NCBI GenBank assembly: GCA_037974335.1
Contig: CM075760.1
Span: 28,844,402-28,908,401, forward strand
Direction: 5' to 3'
Source: Prionace glauca
Lineage: Eukaryota > Chordata > Chondrichthyes > Carcharhiniformes > Carcharhinidae
DNA: 64,000 bases
Positions 52,468 to 63,056 of the stretch are shown here, piece after piece; positions within the stretch are counted from its first letter, which is position 1, and each line of letters opens with the position of its first letter. Under the pieces are notes generated by a model. The model saw only the letters and a list, made by a program, of their open reading frames with translations. It ran no database searches and had not been told where the DNA came from. Position numbers and translations under genes: made by a program.

Positions 52468-52607
52468 TAGTGAACTCGCTGGTATCTGAACAGATTGGAT
52501 AACTGAGTGAATACCATCCTGAACAGAACCAGTGAATAGCCTCTCCCCAGCATGAAGACACTAGTGTGTCAGAAGGTTGGATGAATCAATGAATACTTTC
52601 CCATTCA
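52468..52607 (-). pseudogene. Lost C-terminal fingers of the minus-strand ZNF
   Basis: Beyond the stop of the gene at 52605 the minus strand still reads Lys-Val-Phe-Ile-Asp-Ser-Ser-Asn-Leu-Leu-Thr-His and then a finger with FTQLSNLFRYQRVH and a final stop. A Cys-to-stop change (Phe-Ser-stop) cuts off these two fingers. Confidence 0.65.
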
Positions 52608-53213
52608 GCTGAACAGCCTCTCCCGATTGTGAACTCGCTGGTGTGTCTGCAAGTGAGACAATCGATTAAATCTCATCTCACACTCTAGACAGCTGAATGG
52701 CCTCTCTCCTGTGTGAACTCGCTCATGTCTCAGCAGATCAGATGAAGTAGTGAAAGCTTTCCCACACTCAGAGCAGGTGAATGGTCTCTCCCTGATGTGA
52801 ACTCGTTGGTGTATCTGTAGGTTGTAGGAGAGAGAGAATCCCTTTCCACATTCGGAGCAGGTGAATGGCCTCTCCCCAGTGTGAACTCGCTGGTGTGTCT
52901 GCAGCTGAGATGACCGACTGAAACTCATCACACATTTGGAGCAGGTAAATGGCCGCTCCCCGCTGTGAATCCGCTGGTGTATCCGGAGGTTGGACGACCG
53001 AGAGAATCCCTTTCCACACTGTGAACAGATGAACAGCCTCTCCCCTGTGTGAACTCGCTGGTGTGTCATTAAGTCGGATGAATTAGTAAATCCCTTTGCA
53101 CACTTAGTGCAGGCGAATGGTTTCTCCCCAGTGTGACTGCGCCGATGAATTTCCAGCTCCGACGGGAATCTGAATCCCTTCCCACAATGTCCACATTTCC
53201 AGAGTTTCCCCAT
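52605..53213 (-). CDS. C2H2 zinc-finger protein, family A, 7 fingers, minus strand
   Basis: It codes for 202 residues from ATG 53213 (Met-Gly-Lys-Leu-Trp-Lys-Cys). Seven intact CX2C...HX3H fingers follow, with TGERPF and TGEKPF linkers; helices include SRSSNL, SRSSQL, TTSSDL and NRLSHL. The array ends prematurely at a stop inside what would be finger 8, with two decayed fingers beyond (52468-52607). It is probably still translated, as a truncated product. Acceptor near 53440 and exon 1 with a GTGAGTAAAA donor at 54040-54031 on the minus strand, driven from the bidirectional block at 53971-54830. Confidence 0.85.
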   Translation of the reverse strand: MGKLWKCGHCGKGFRFPSELEIHRRSHTGEKPFACTKCAKGFTNSSDLMTHQRVHTGERLFICSQCGKGFSRSSNLRIHQRIHSGERPFTCSKCVMSFSRSSQLQTHQRVHTGERPFTCSECGKGFSLSYNLQIHQRVHIRERPFTCSECGKAFTTSSDLLRHERVHTGERPFSCLECEMRFNRLSHLQTHQRVHNRERLFS

Positions 53214-53439
53214 GGTGCCAGTGTCCTTGCATCTCTCCAGGTTTGCTGATCAGTTGCAGTAGATGTATCTGTGTGTTCCACCAATGTTTAAAGTCTTTTG
53301 AAGTAGATAGAAGAGAGAAACATTTCTCCTGGATTCAAATGCCAATGATATTCTGGTCCCAATAAGCAAACAAATCTGTTAATTCTTCACTTGATATTTC
53401 TTTTGAGATTTAAATCTGTAAATTCTTCTCTCCATTATC
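53214..53439 (-). other. Family A upstream exon part, minus strand
   Basis: On the minus strand an acceptor AACCCCTTTAACAG ends at 53440. The exon has ATTTAAATCTCAAAAG and AAACATTTCTCC traces of the ghost-finger block; it is shorter than in other copies. 53445-53970 is AT-rich intron. Confidence 0.45.
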
Positions 53440-53970
53440 CTGTTAAAGGGGTTAACAAAAGTCATCACTGTCAGTACTGGATAGAAATTCAGAACAGATA
53501 ATTCTGAATATAACTGGACTAAAAACATGTGTATACAGTGCCGCATTTCTTAATTGCAGAAATGATGGGAAGGGGATTTGAGAAAATTATATTTACTCCG
53601 GATTTTAAAAGCAATCTTTCTGAATTGTAATGTCTCTTTGACTGAATTATATAATGGAACTACATGCTATATTACAAGAATAAAATAATGAATCTTAACA
53701 CTGAAACATAAATATATCAAACATATGAACACAAGATATATCTCTGTTGTTACTAATCTAAAAAGTTAACAAATTTCCAGAAAGTTCCAATGGAATACTG
53801 AAGGACAAGGTTTCACGTTTCTAAAAATACTTTACAAATCAATCTGAAATCAGTATCACTAAATCATGCAAAGAGAGAAACACTATTTGAATGCACAAGA
53901 TAAATTACACTTTAAGTAGCTCAGACCAAACAGGTTCCACAAAATCACAAACACTTCCACCCTCAGTGCC

Positions 53971-54830
53971 TCTAATTCCAGTTCCAGAGTCCCACAACTC
54001 TCTGTATTCCCCAGGAGTAGAAAGAAGGTGTTTTACTCACAGATGTTGGCCAGAGGGTGAAGTTTCAGTCTATGTGTGAAGCTAAAAACAGAAGCTGTGC
54101 TGTTTCAAATAAAACTGCGGGACTTGGGAGAAAATGATGGGAAGAGATTTTGCAAAGTCCCCTCCCCCACTCCCTCAGCTGGCAGCCCAGCACGCAGGCG
54201 CAGAGAGCGCCGCTGAGCCGAGCTGTCCGGAGCAGGCGCAGTGCGGCTGCCGCCAGCGATCGCTCTCGATGTCTTTTTGGAGCAGCCGGAGGGGGGAGGG
54301 GGAGATCACCGAGCGGCTTCTCGCTCTGGCCGGAGCCGCCAGCCGCTTGTCTGGAAACCTTGGCTCGAGGAGGGGGAGGGGAACAATGGGTGGGGGCGGA
54401 GCTTCGCGCGCCCGGGCCTGCGTACTGGAACCCCAGGACGTCACCGCAGAACAGAGTGATGTCTATTGGATGATTCAGGCAGGGCTCCATTGTGACCTCA
54501 CAATGCGTAAGTTGTCCAATGAGCTTCAGAGTGAAACTTCCGCCTCTGCGCAACATCTGGGAGGAAATCAATGTCTCCCCCTTTCCATTTCTTTTCTCAT
54601 TCTGGGGGAAATTGGGGACTTGCAGCAACTGAAGGGAAAGGAAGTGAATCCATGGAGGCTGCAGATTCTGGAAACGTTACAGACGAACATTAGAAATAGG
54701 AGCAGGACTAAGCCCAGGTATCTTTTTCTTTCTCTCTCAAAGACATTGTCGTCTTTTAGCTCCTTCAGTTTCACATAGTTATTTATCTGGCTAACAGGAT
54801 GGGCCTCTCACTCAGTGTTCAAACTAAAGG
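53971..54830. promoter_or_regulatory. Duplicated bidirectional promoter block, copy 2
   Basis: Nearly identical to 12482-13325. Leftward, exon 1 ends at 54041 with donor GT at 54040-54039 on the minus strand, feeding the ZNF at 53213. Rightward, the GAGTGAAACTTCCGCC to ACTTGCAGCAACTGAAGG part is exon-1-like and would feed the family B unit at 55901. CCAAT-related TATTGGATGATTCAGG, GTCCAATGAGC and a CpG-rich GGCGCAGAGAGCGCCGC lie in between. Start sites are inferred. Confidence 0.7.
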
Positions 54831-54984
54831 GGAAGTTTTGTCTGGAGAGGGTTGACATTGATTGAACAGTACATTCCTATGGGAGAGAGTTTGCTTAATG
54901 TAGTTATATGTATATACTATGTTATTTATAATTCCCTATTTCTTGTCTTAAAATATATAGCTGTGTTATCTATCTACGTCAGCT

Positions 54985-55205
54985 ATTTCCAGTGATGGAA
55001 GCATTACAGCAGAAGGAATCCATTTGGCACGTCAAATCCATGGCAATCTTGTGTAGATCAATTCACAGTAAAAAGTCTGACAACACCAGGTTTTAGTCCA
55101 ACCGATTTATTTGATAATAAACTCACAAGCTTTCAAGGTTTCCCTCTTCGTCACATCATGACTACTATAGATCAATTCAGTCAGTCCCATTCCCCTGAGT
55201 TCCAC
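54985..55205 (-). mobile_element. Old LINE fragment carrying a foldback insertion
   Basis: TTACAGCAGAAGGAATCCATTTGG, TTGTGTAGATCAATTCA, then after the insertion ATCAATTCAGTCAGTCCCATTCCCC. Of the same CR1-like type as 14830-15040. Confidence 0.55.
55066..55167 (-). mobile_element. Foldback element, 102 bp, with 12-bp flanking repeats
   Basis: It begins CAGTAAAAAGTCTGAC, runs through the arm and CTTTCAAGGTTTCCCTCTTCGTC, and stops at CATGACTACTA, so only the headless side is present. TAGATCAATTCA lies on both sides (55054-55065 and 55168-55179), and the LINE reads through once it is removed. Confidence 0.9.
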
Positions 55206-55219
55206 ATCACAATGAAATG

Positions 55220-55560
55220 TGTGAGAGTTCCAGATGAGCTGAGACTGGGGTGGAGCCAGGCAGTATCACTGAAGCAGCAGCGCTAACCACTGTGCCACCA
55301 TGCCAAAATAGGCAGGCTTGATCATAATGTGGATATGTGGCTAGAAGCTTGCAGTGAGCTTTTTCACCATAGTTGTGAAACAGCCCGGTTCAGTCTCAGA
55401 CAGTTGCCAGGAAGAGGTATAGAGTTGGTGATGAGGGAGTGAAGTTTGTAGTGGGGAATAAGACAGTGGGTTCAGTTTTCCCAGTATTTATTTGCAAGAA
55501 ATTGCTGTTCTTTTAGTACTGGATGTCAGATAATCAGGATGGTGTGTGAGTTGAAAGAGA
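55220..55560 (-). mobile_element. Fossil LINE pieces in the family B unit, copy 4
   Basis: GAGAGTTCCAGATGAGCTGAG, GGTTCAGTCTCAGACAGTTGCC, TAGTACTGGATGTCAGATAATC, GGATGGTGTGTGAGTTG. A V-SINE head trace (CGCTAACCACTGTGCC) is embedded at 55278-55306. 55560-55900 is shared intron. Confidence 0.65.
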
Positions 55561-56001
55561 GCTTTGAACTGATGGTGTTCACATCTACCTGCTCCCTTGG
55601 TCCTTCTAGATGTTGGAGGTTGAGGGTTCAGGAGATTCTGTCAGTGTTCTCAATGAGTTGTAGATGTATAAAATTCCTCTTCTTCATCCCCAGTTTCTCC
55701 CACATCTCTCTGTCCTTTAGCCCACAGGTTTCCTTCCCTAAAGAATATCAGTGAACTAGTTGGGTTTTTATTACAATCCAGCAGTTTTTATGATCATTTT
55801 CTTCTAGCACCAAGCAATTCAGCTCAATTTCACAACCCACTTTTGTGTCTTTGTGAGTTCTCTCTCACTCCCTTTATTCTGTTTTAAATCAATTTCACAG
55901 GGTTCTGGAAGAGAAGGATTTACAATCTGGAAACGGAAAGCAAATATGATATCAGAACCCAATTGAGTCGGCCGATTGATCATAACCTAAATATTTTGGT
56001 C

Positions 56002-56523
56002 ATGGAAGAAAAATGCGCTATTGACCTTGGAGAGAAACTGTACACGTGTTCTGTGCGTGGTCAAGACTTCAACCAATCATCCAGCCTTTCGGAACATAAT
56101 TGCAGTCATAACAGGGAGTGGAAATGTGGGGACTGCGGAAAGGGATTCAATTACCCATCCCAGCTGGAGATTCATCAGCGCATTCACACCAGGGTGAGAC
56201 CTTTCATTTGCTCGCAGTTTGGGAAAGGATTCAATCGGTCATCTAACCTCACAGTACACCAGCGGGTTCACACTAGGGAGAAGCCGTTCACTTGCTCCCA
56301 GTGTGGGAAGGGCTTCAATCTGTCATCTAACCTAGCACTACACCAGCGAGTTCACACTGGAGAGAGGCCATTCACTTACTCCCAGTGTGGGATTCACTAC
56401 CTCATCTCATCTGCTGAAACACCAGTGAATTCACACTGGGGAGAAGCCATTCACCTGCTTTTTGTGTGGAAAGTGATTTGGTCAGACATGCACATTAGTA
56501 AATCACCAACGGGTTCACACTGA
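56002..56523 (+). pseudogene. Family B zinc-finger gene, broken
   Basis: The exon follows the acceptor ATTTCACAG (55900). From the ATG at 56002 the first finger has lost a Cys (YTCSVRGQDF) and the third too (CSQFGKGF); two fingers are intact (WKCGDCGKGF and [10 protein letters not shown]). The fifth reads FTYSQCGIHY, and a short deletion of about 5 bp near 56390 shifts the frame, so the remaining fingers are read wrongly to 56523. A short two-finger product is possible but a working array is unlikely. Driven, if at all, by the block at 53971-54830. Confidence 0.75.
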
Positions 56524-56689
56524 GGATTTGTTCCCAGTGTTCATATATTCAGGACTGAACCATTCATTTGGATCTGTTTCTGCTGAATTGAAAAAAAACT
56601 CCAGCTCTGTTATAGGTGTTAACATTGGTTTTCAAAGGGGAGGATTTGGGGTCAGCAAACTCACACAAAACATTAGATTAGGATTGAAT

Positions 56690-57015
56690 GGAGCCACATA
56701 ATTTGTCATAACCTGCAAAACAGAAAATTTTGAACTTGGAAGGAAACAGCACCATTTACAACCACAATCACATTAGGGAGAAACTGTGGAAATGTGGAGA
56801 CTGTGAGGAGAGACATAGTTACTCGTCAGAGCGAGAAATTCATACTAGGGAGAGACCGTTCACCTGCTCTGAGTGTGGGAATGGATTCGCTCAGTCTTCC
56901 CAGCTGATTACATACCAATGAGTTTACACTGGGGAGAAACCATTCAACTGCTCTGAGTTTTGGAAGAGATTCAGTTGGCCATCCACACTGCTGAGTCACC
57001 AGTGAGTTTACAACT
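56690..57015 (+). pseudogene. Second finger exon of the family B unit, mostly decayed
   Basis: The start codon of the block (GAACATGGAAGG) reads GAACTTGGAAGG. The frame then shows KLWKCGDCEERHSYSSE, a partial deletion, and one good finger core FTCSECGNGFAQSSQL ending at a stop. Another trace to 57015 reads FNCSEFWKRFSWPSTLLSH. Compare 18930 and 47700. Confidence 0.7.
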
Positions 57016-57079
57016 AATCATAGTAATTGGGTTTTTCTGTTAGTCACATCCAGGACGGAACTGTGTTCAGTGTAAGTGA

Positions 57080-57465
57080 ACTGAGGTTAAGGGGCAGGTC
57101 ATTGGAGATGTAGTGGCAGACATTGAGAGGGATATTTCGGAAAACACAGAACAGATACTGATTCCAATGAGAAACAAAAATTCCAAGGGGAGGACCCACC
57201 ATCTGTGGTTCACTAAAAAATTTAAAGACAGGATGAAACTGAAAGGAAAAGGTAAATGATTACACAAAGACAAGTGTCAGATCAGAAAACTGGACAGAAT
57301 GTAAAGAACAGCAAAGAGTGATAAAATGATTAATGAGGGGAAGAATTAGAGTCCAAGAGAGAGGGAGCTAGAAAAATAAAGAGATAAGTGTTTTTTGGAT
57401 ATTTAAAGAAGAAAAGAGTTAACAAAGTGAATATCGGTCCAAGAGAAAGTGAGTTTTAGCCATTA
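57080..57465 (+). mobile_element. CR1 linker-region fragment
   Basis: Broken frames read Ile-Leu-Ile-Pro-Met-Arg-Asn-Lys, HHLWFTKKFKDRMKLKGK and Lys-Arg-Val-Asn-Lys-Val-Asn-Ile-Gly-Pro, which correspond to the stretch between endonuclease and RT (compare 15390-15700). It is old. Confidence 0.65.
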
Positions 57466-57469
57466 ATAA

Positions 57470-59285
57470 TGGGATTGTTTCTGGGGGTTTATTCTCAGGC
57501 CCAGTCCTTGTTCCTCAGGAAAGGTTTTTTGGGATCCATTAGGATGATATTTGGGATTGTTGCTGATGACTTATCCTCAGTCCCAGTCCCTGTTCCTTAG
57601 GGATGGTTTCTTTGGGATTCATTGGAATGGGATTTGAGATTAATCCTGGGTGATCTATCCTCAGTCCCATCCCCTGTTGCTCAGGGATGAGATTTCGGAT
57701 GGATCCTGGTGGCTTATCCTCAGTCCCAGTCCCTCATCGTCAGGGATGTTTTCTTTGAGTTCATTGTGATGATATTTTACATTGTTCCTGGGGGTTTATC
57801 CTCAGATTCTGTTCCTGAGGGATGGTTTCTTTGGGATTGTTTCTGGGGATTTATCCTCAGTCCCAGTCCATGTTCCTTTGGGATGATTTTGGGATTTATT
57901 GGGATGAGATTTGGGCTTGTTCCTGGTTTTTTATCCTCAGTCCCAGTCCCTGTTCCTCAGGGAAATGATTTTGGGATTCATTGGGATGAGATTTGGGGTT
58001 GTTTGTAATTGGCTATCCTCAGTCCCAGTTCCTGACCCTCAGGCATGGTTTTTTTTGGATCCATTAGGATGATATTTGGAATGGATGCTGTGGATTTATC
58101 CTCAGACTCAGTCCCTGTTCCTCAGGGATTGTTTCTGGGGATTCATTGGAATGATATTTAGGATTGATCCTGGAAGTTTATCTTCAGTCCCAGTCCCTGA
58201 TCCTCAGGGATGGTTTTTTGGGGTCCATTAGTATATTTGGGATTGTTCCTGATGATGTATCCTCAGTCCCGCTCTCTGTTCCTTACGGATGCTTTTTTTG
58301 GGAGTACTCAGAGATGAGATTTGGGATGGATCCTGGTGGTTTATCTTCAGTCCCAGTTCCTGATCCTCAAGGATGGATTCTTTGGGTTCATTGTCGTGAT
58401 ATTTGGGATTGTTCCTTGGAATTTATTGGGATGATATTTGGGATTGATCCTGGGGACTTATCCTCAGTCCCTGATTCTTAGGGATGATTTTGGGGATTGT
58501 TCCTGGGGATTTATCCTCAGTCCCTGTTTCTCAGGGATGGTATTTGGGATTCATTGGGAAGATGTTTGGGATTGTTCCTGGGGGTTTATCCTCAAATCCC
58601 TGTTTCTTTGGGATGGTTTCTTTGGTATTGTTTCTGGGGATTTATCCACAGTTCCAGTCCCTTTTCCTCAGGGATGGTTTGGAGATTCATTGGGATGGTT
58701 TGGGGGAATCGATCCTGGGGATTTATCCTCAGTCTCAGTTTCTCTGGGATTCATTAGGATGAGATTTGGGATTGATCCTAGTGATTTATCCTCAGTTCTG
58801 TTCCTGAGGGATGGGTTCTTTGGGATTGTTCTTGGGGCAATATCCTCAGTCCCAGTCCCTGTTTCTTTGGGATGAAATTTGGGATGGATCCTGGGGGTTT
58901 ATCCTCAGTCCCAATCCCTGTTTCTTTGGGATGAGATTTGAGATGGATCCTGGGGGTTTAGCCTCAGTCCCAGTCCCTGTTTCTTTGGGATGTGATTTGG
59001 GATGGATCCTGGGGGTTTATCCTCAGTTCCTGTCTCTGATTCTTTGGCATGTGATTTGGGATGGATCCTGGGATCTAACCTCAGTTCCTGTCTCTGTTTC
59101 TTTGGGATGAGATTTGAGATGGATCCTGGGGGTTTAGCCTCAGTCCCAGTCCCTGTTTCTTTGGGATGTGATTTGGGATGGATCCTGGGGCTTTATCCTC
59201 AGTTCCTGTTTCTTTGGGATGTGATTTGGGATGGATCCTGGGATCTATCCTCAGTTCCTGTCTCTGATTCTTTGCGATGACCTCT
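57470..59285. repeat. Degenerate minisatellite, about 1.8 kb
   Basis: Imperfect units of about 55-90 bp with TTTATCCTCAGTCCC, AGTCCCTGTTCCTCAGGGATG and TTTGGGATTCATTGGGATGAG. Units become shorter (about 59 bp) and more alike towards 58860-59275. Frames rich in Gly-Asp-Leu-Ser-Ser-Val-Pro arise only from the repeat. Confidence 0.9.
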
Positions 59286-59329
59286 TTGCCTTCTTCCCCT
59301 CTTTGGCGGGAAATCTGATCTTCCGTTCT

Positions 59330-59640
59330 GTCTCTGCCTGAAGAGTCTCGACGCCTGATTGGTGGAGCCGGCTGTTGCCGGGCCACGTGGAGAGGGTCCC
59401 TACCCTCTGTCCCATTGGCTGGACCCTGGGCCTGTGGGCGGTGTCTGTCTCTCTCGGTGTCTGGATTGGCCGGCGCTACTTGCTGCTGCCTGCTGATTGG
59501 CTGGGAGCTGGGACCCGCCTCCCATTGTTGGCTGCCCAGTAAGAGGGAGGCTCTGTTCCTGCTCTCAGCGGATTGGCTGGAGCGGCCAGTATCCAGGACA
59601 ATGTAACAAGAGCAGTATAAACACTCAGATATACACACAT
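59330..59640 (+). promoter_or_regulatory. Multi-CCAAT/TATA promoter, copy 1
   Basis: Inverted CCAAT boxes (ATTGG) lie at 59358, 59414, 59465, 59496 and 59572, a CCACGTGG E-box at 59383-59390, and TATAAA at 59616-59621. The order resembles strong NF-Y/TATA promoters such as those of histone genes, but no gene follows within the window that I can recognise. Confidence 0.6.
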
Positions 59641-59814
59641 GGATTGAGACTGGTATATGTATATATATATATATATAGAGAGAGAGAGATAGTCTAATGA
59701 GAGCCTGATATATAAAGACTCAGATATATACAAAGAAATAGAGACTGGTATATGTATATATAGAGAGAAAGATAGATGAGAGAGACTGATTATATATGAG
59801 ACTCAGACATACAC

Positions 59815-60110
59815 ATCGGGATAGAGACTGATTGGTGAGCCGACTGTTACCGGGCCACGTGGGGCTTCTCCCTCCTTCTGTCCCCATTGGCTGGTCCCTG
59901 GGTCTGTGGGCAGGGTCTGTCTCCGCGGATTGGCCGGCTTTCTCTGTTTCGTCTGCTGATTGGCTGGGAGTTGGGACCCGCCTCACATTGTTAGCTGCCC
60001 AATCAGAGGGAGGTTCTGTTCCTGCTCTCAGCTGATTGGCTGGAGCCGCCTGTATCCAGGACAATGTTACAAGAGCATCTCGCTATAAAGATCAGATATA
60101 AACATAGACT
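59815..60110 (+). promoter_or_regulatory. Multi-CCAAT/TATA promoter, copy 2
   Basis: Same architecture as copy 1: ATTGG at 59831, 59886, 59929, 59959 and 60035, a direct CCAAT at 59999, CCACGTGG at 59855-59862 and TATAAA at 60084-60089. The GA-rich satellite begins right after. Between the copies (59640-59815) is AT/GA simple sequence. Confidence 0.6.
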
Positions 60111-62670
60111 GAAATATTATACAGAGAGTCTGAGATACAGGGAGATAGAGACTGAGATATTATACAGAGAGACTGAGATATTATACAGAGAGACTGAGAT
60201 ACAGAGAGAGACTGAGATAGAGAGAGAGATAGACTGAGATAGAGAGATAGAGAGACTGAGATAGAGAGAGAGAGAGAGACTGAGATATTATATAGTGAGA
60301 CTGAGATACAGAGAGATAGAGACTGAGATACAGAGAGAGAGACTGAGATACAGAGAGAGAGAGACTGAGATAGAGAGATAGAGAGACTGAGATAGAGAGA
60401 AAGCGGGACTGAGATACAGAGAGAGACTGAGATAGAGAGAAAGAGAGACTGAGATAGAGAGAGAGACTGAGATAGAGAGAGAGACTGAGATACAGAGATA
60501 GACAGATACAGAGAGAGAGATACTGAGATACAGAGAGAGAGAGACTGAGATACAGAGAGAGAGAGACTGAGATACAGAGAGAGACTGAGATAGAGAGAGA
60601 GAGACTGAGATACAGAGAGAGAGAGAGACTGAGATATTATATAGTGAGACTGAGATACAGAGAGATAGAGACTGAGATACAGAGAGAGAGAGACAGATAC
60701 AGAGAGATAGAGACTGAGATAGAGAGAGAGAGAGACTGAGATACAGAGAGAGAGACTGAGATACAGAGATAGACAGATACAGAGAGAGAGATACTGAGAT
60801 ACAGAGAGAGAGAGACTGAGATACAGAGAGAGAGAGACTGAGATACAGAGAGAGACTGAGATACAGAGAGAGAGACTGAGATACAGAGAGAGAGAGAGAC
60901 TGAGATATTATATAGTGAGACTGAGATACAGAGAGATAGAGACTGAGATACAGAGAGAGAGAGACAGATACAGAGAGATAGAGACTGAGATAGAGAGAGA
61001 GAGAGACTGAGATACAGAGAGAGACTGAGATACAGAGAGAAAGCGGGACTGAGATACAGAGATAGACTGAGATACAGAGAGAGAGAGAGACAGATACAGA
61101 GAGAGAGAGACTGAGATACACAGAGAGAGAGAGACTGAGATACAGAGAGAGAGAGAGACTGAGATACAGAGAGAGAGAGACTGAGATACACAGAGAGAGA
61201 GACTGAGATACAGAGAGAGAGAGACTGAAATACACAGAGAGACTGAGATACAGAGAGAGAGATAGAGAGATAGACTGAGATACAGAGAGAGAGAGAGACT
61301 GAGATACAGAGAGAGAGAGAGACTGAGATACAGAGAGAGAGAGAGAGAGATAGACTGAGATACAGAGAGAGAGAGAGACTGAGATACACAGAGAGAGAGA
61401 GACTGAGATAGAGAGAGAGAGACTGAGAAACAGAGAGACTGAGATACAGATAGATAGACTGAGATACAGAGAGAGAGAGAGACTGAGATACAGAGAGAGA
61501 GAGAGACTGAGATACAGAGAGAGAGAGACTGAGATACAGAGAGAGAGACTGAGATACAGAGAGAGAGAGACTGAGATACAGAGAGAGAGACTGAGATAGA
61601 GAGAAAGCGGGACTGAGATACGAGAGACTGAGATACAGAGAGAGACTGAGATAGAGAGAAAGAGAGACTGAGATACAGCGAAAGACTGAGATAGAGAGAA
61701 AGACTGAGATACAGAGAGAGACTGAGATAGAGAGAGAGAGATAGACTGAGATACACAGAGAGAGAGACTGAGATACAGAGAGAGACTGAAATACAGGGAG
61801 AGAGACTGAGATACAGAGAGAGAGAGACTGAGATAGAGAGATAGACTGAAATAGAGAGATAGACTGAGATACAGAGATAGACAGATACAGAGAGAGAGAG
61901 AGACTGAGATAGAGAGATAGACTGAGATAGAGAGATAGACTGAAATACAGAGAGAGAGAGACTGAAATAGAGAGATAGACTGAGATACACAGAGAGATAG
62001 ACTGAGATACACAGAGAGATAGACTGAGATACACAGAGAGACAGAGAGAGAGAGACTGAGATACACAGAGAAAGAGACTGAGATACAGAGATAGACTGAG
62101 ATACAGAGAGAGACTGAGATACAGAGAGAGAGAGAGACTGAGATACAGAGAGAGAGAGAGACTGAGATACAGAGAGAGAGAGACTGAGATACAGAGAGAG
62201 AGACTGAGATACAGAGAGAGAGAGACTGAGATACAGAGAGAGAGACTGAGATAGAGAGAAAGCGGGACTGAGATACGAGAGACTGAGATACAGAGAGAGA
62301 CTGAGATAGAGAGAAAGAGAGACTGAGATACAGCGAAAGACTGAGATAGAGAGAAAGACTGAGATACAGAGAGAGACTGAGATAGAGAGAGAGAGATAGA
62401 CTGAGATACACAGAGAGAGAGACTGAAATACAGGGAGAGAGACTGAGATACAGAGAGAGAGAGACTGAGATAGAGAGATAGACTGAAATAGAGAGATAGA
62501 CTGAGATACAGAGATAGACAGATACAGAGAGAGAGAGAGACTGAGATAGAGAGATAGACTGAAATACAGAGAGAGAGAGACTGAAATAGAGAGATAGACT
62601 GAGATACAGAGAGAGATAGACTGAGATACACAGAGAGATAGACTGAGATACAGAGAGAGACAGAGAGAGA
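60110..62670. repeat. GA-rich satellite with higher-order repeats
   Basis: The base motif GAGACTGAGATACAGAGAGA varies from about 18 to 30 bp. Longer blocks repeat: GATATTATATAGTGAGAC at 60282, 60633 and 60903, and a 655-bp period linking AAGCGGGACTGAGATACG at 61605 and 62260. The minus strand has an 834-codon Ser-Leu-Tyr frame, which is a product of the repeat. Confidence 0.95.
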
Positions 62671-62679
62671 GAGTGCATG

Positions 62680-63056
62680 CGCTGCTGCTGTAGTCGCAGC
62701 AAGGTGGTTTTATCGGCTCCGGGTTTCCAGGGAAACGGCTTATTCTGGAGGGTAAAGGAGGCGGCGGCGGGATGGGGAGGCTTCATAAGCACCCAGTGGA
62801 GACAGGAAACCCCGAATAATAAGTGCTCGGTGTCGCGTTCGTACCATTCGGGGTCGCGACCTCAGATGCCTGAGTTGGAGGCCCCGAGTTAACGGTCGCC
62901 ATCTTTACGGGGGCGATGGGTAGCAGTGCGCATGCGCAGTTCTCCCTGCCAGCAGGAGGAGAGAATGTTGTGAATTTCTATCCTGGACTGACAGTGATGG
63001 ACTTTGGAAACTCCTTTTACAGGGAGATAGAGGGGAGGATTTATACACAGAAAACA
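62680..63056 (+). promoter_or_regulatory. Promoter and start of a family A finger exon, cut by CR1
   Basis: TGCGCATGCGCA (NRF1-type) lies at 62927-62938 and GTCGCCATCTTTAC (YY1-type, inverse) near 62895. A 3' splice site CTCCTTTTACAG ends at 63022, homologous to 9604 and 30635, and 34 bp of exon follow before a CR1 begins at about 63057. The finger array, if present, lies beyond the window. The exon 1 donor is not located. Confidence 0.55.

Noticed and set aside
57709-59280. Gly-Asp-Leu-Ser-Ser-Val-Pro repeat frames
   Set aside because: They translate the minisatellite at 57470-59285, in several phases.
60288-62792. 834-residue Ser/Leu/Tyr-rich frame on the minus strand (and 664- and 360-residue frames in the other phases)
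   Set aside because: The GA satellite gives open frames in all three phases; composition is purely repeat-driven.
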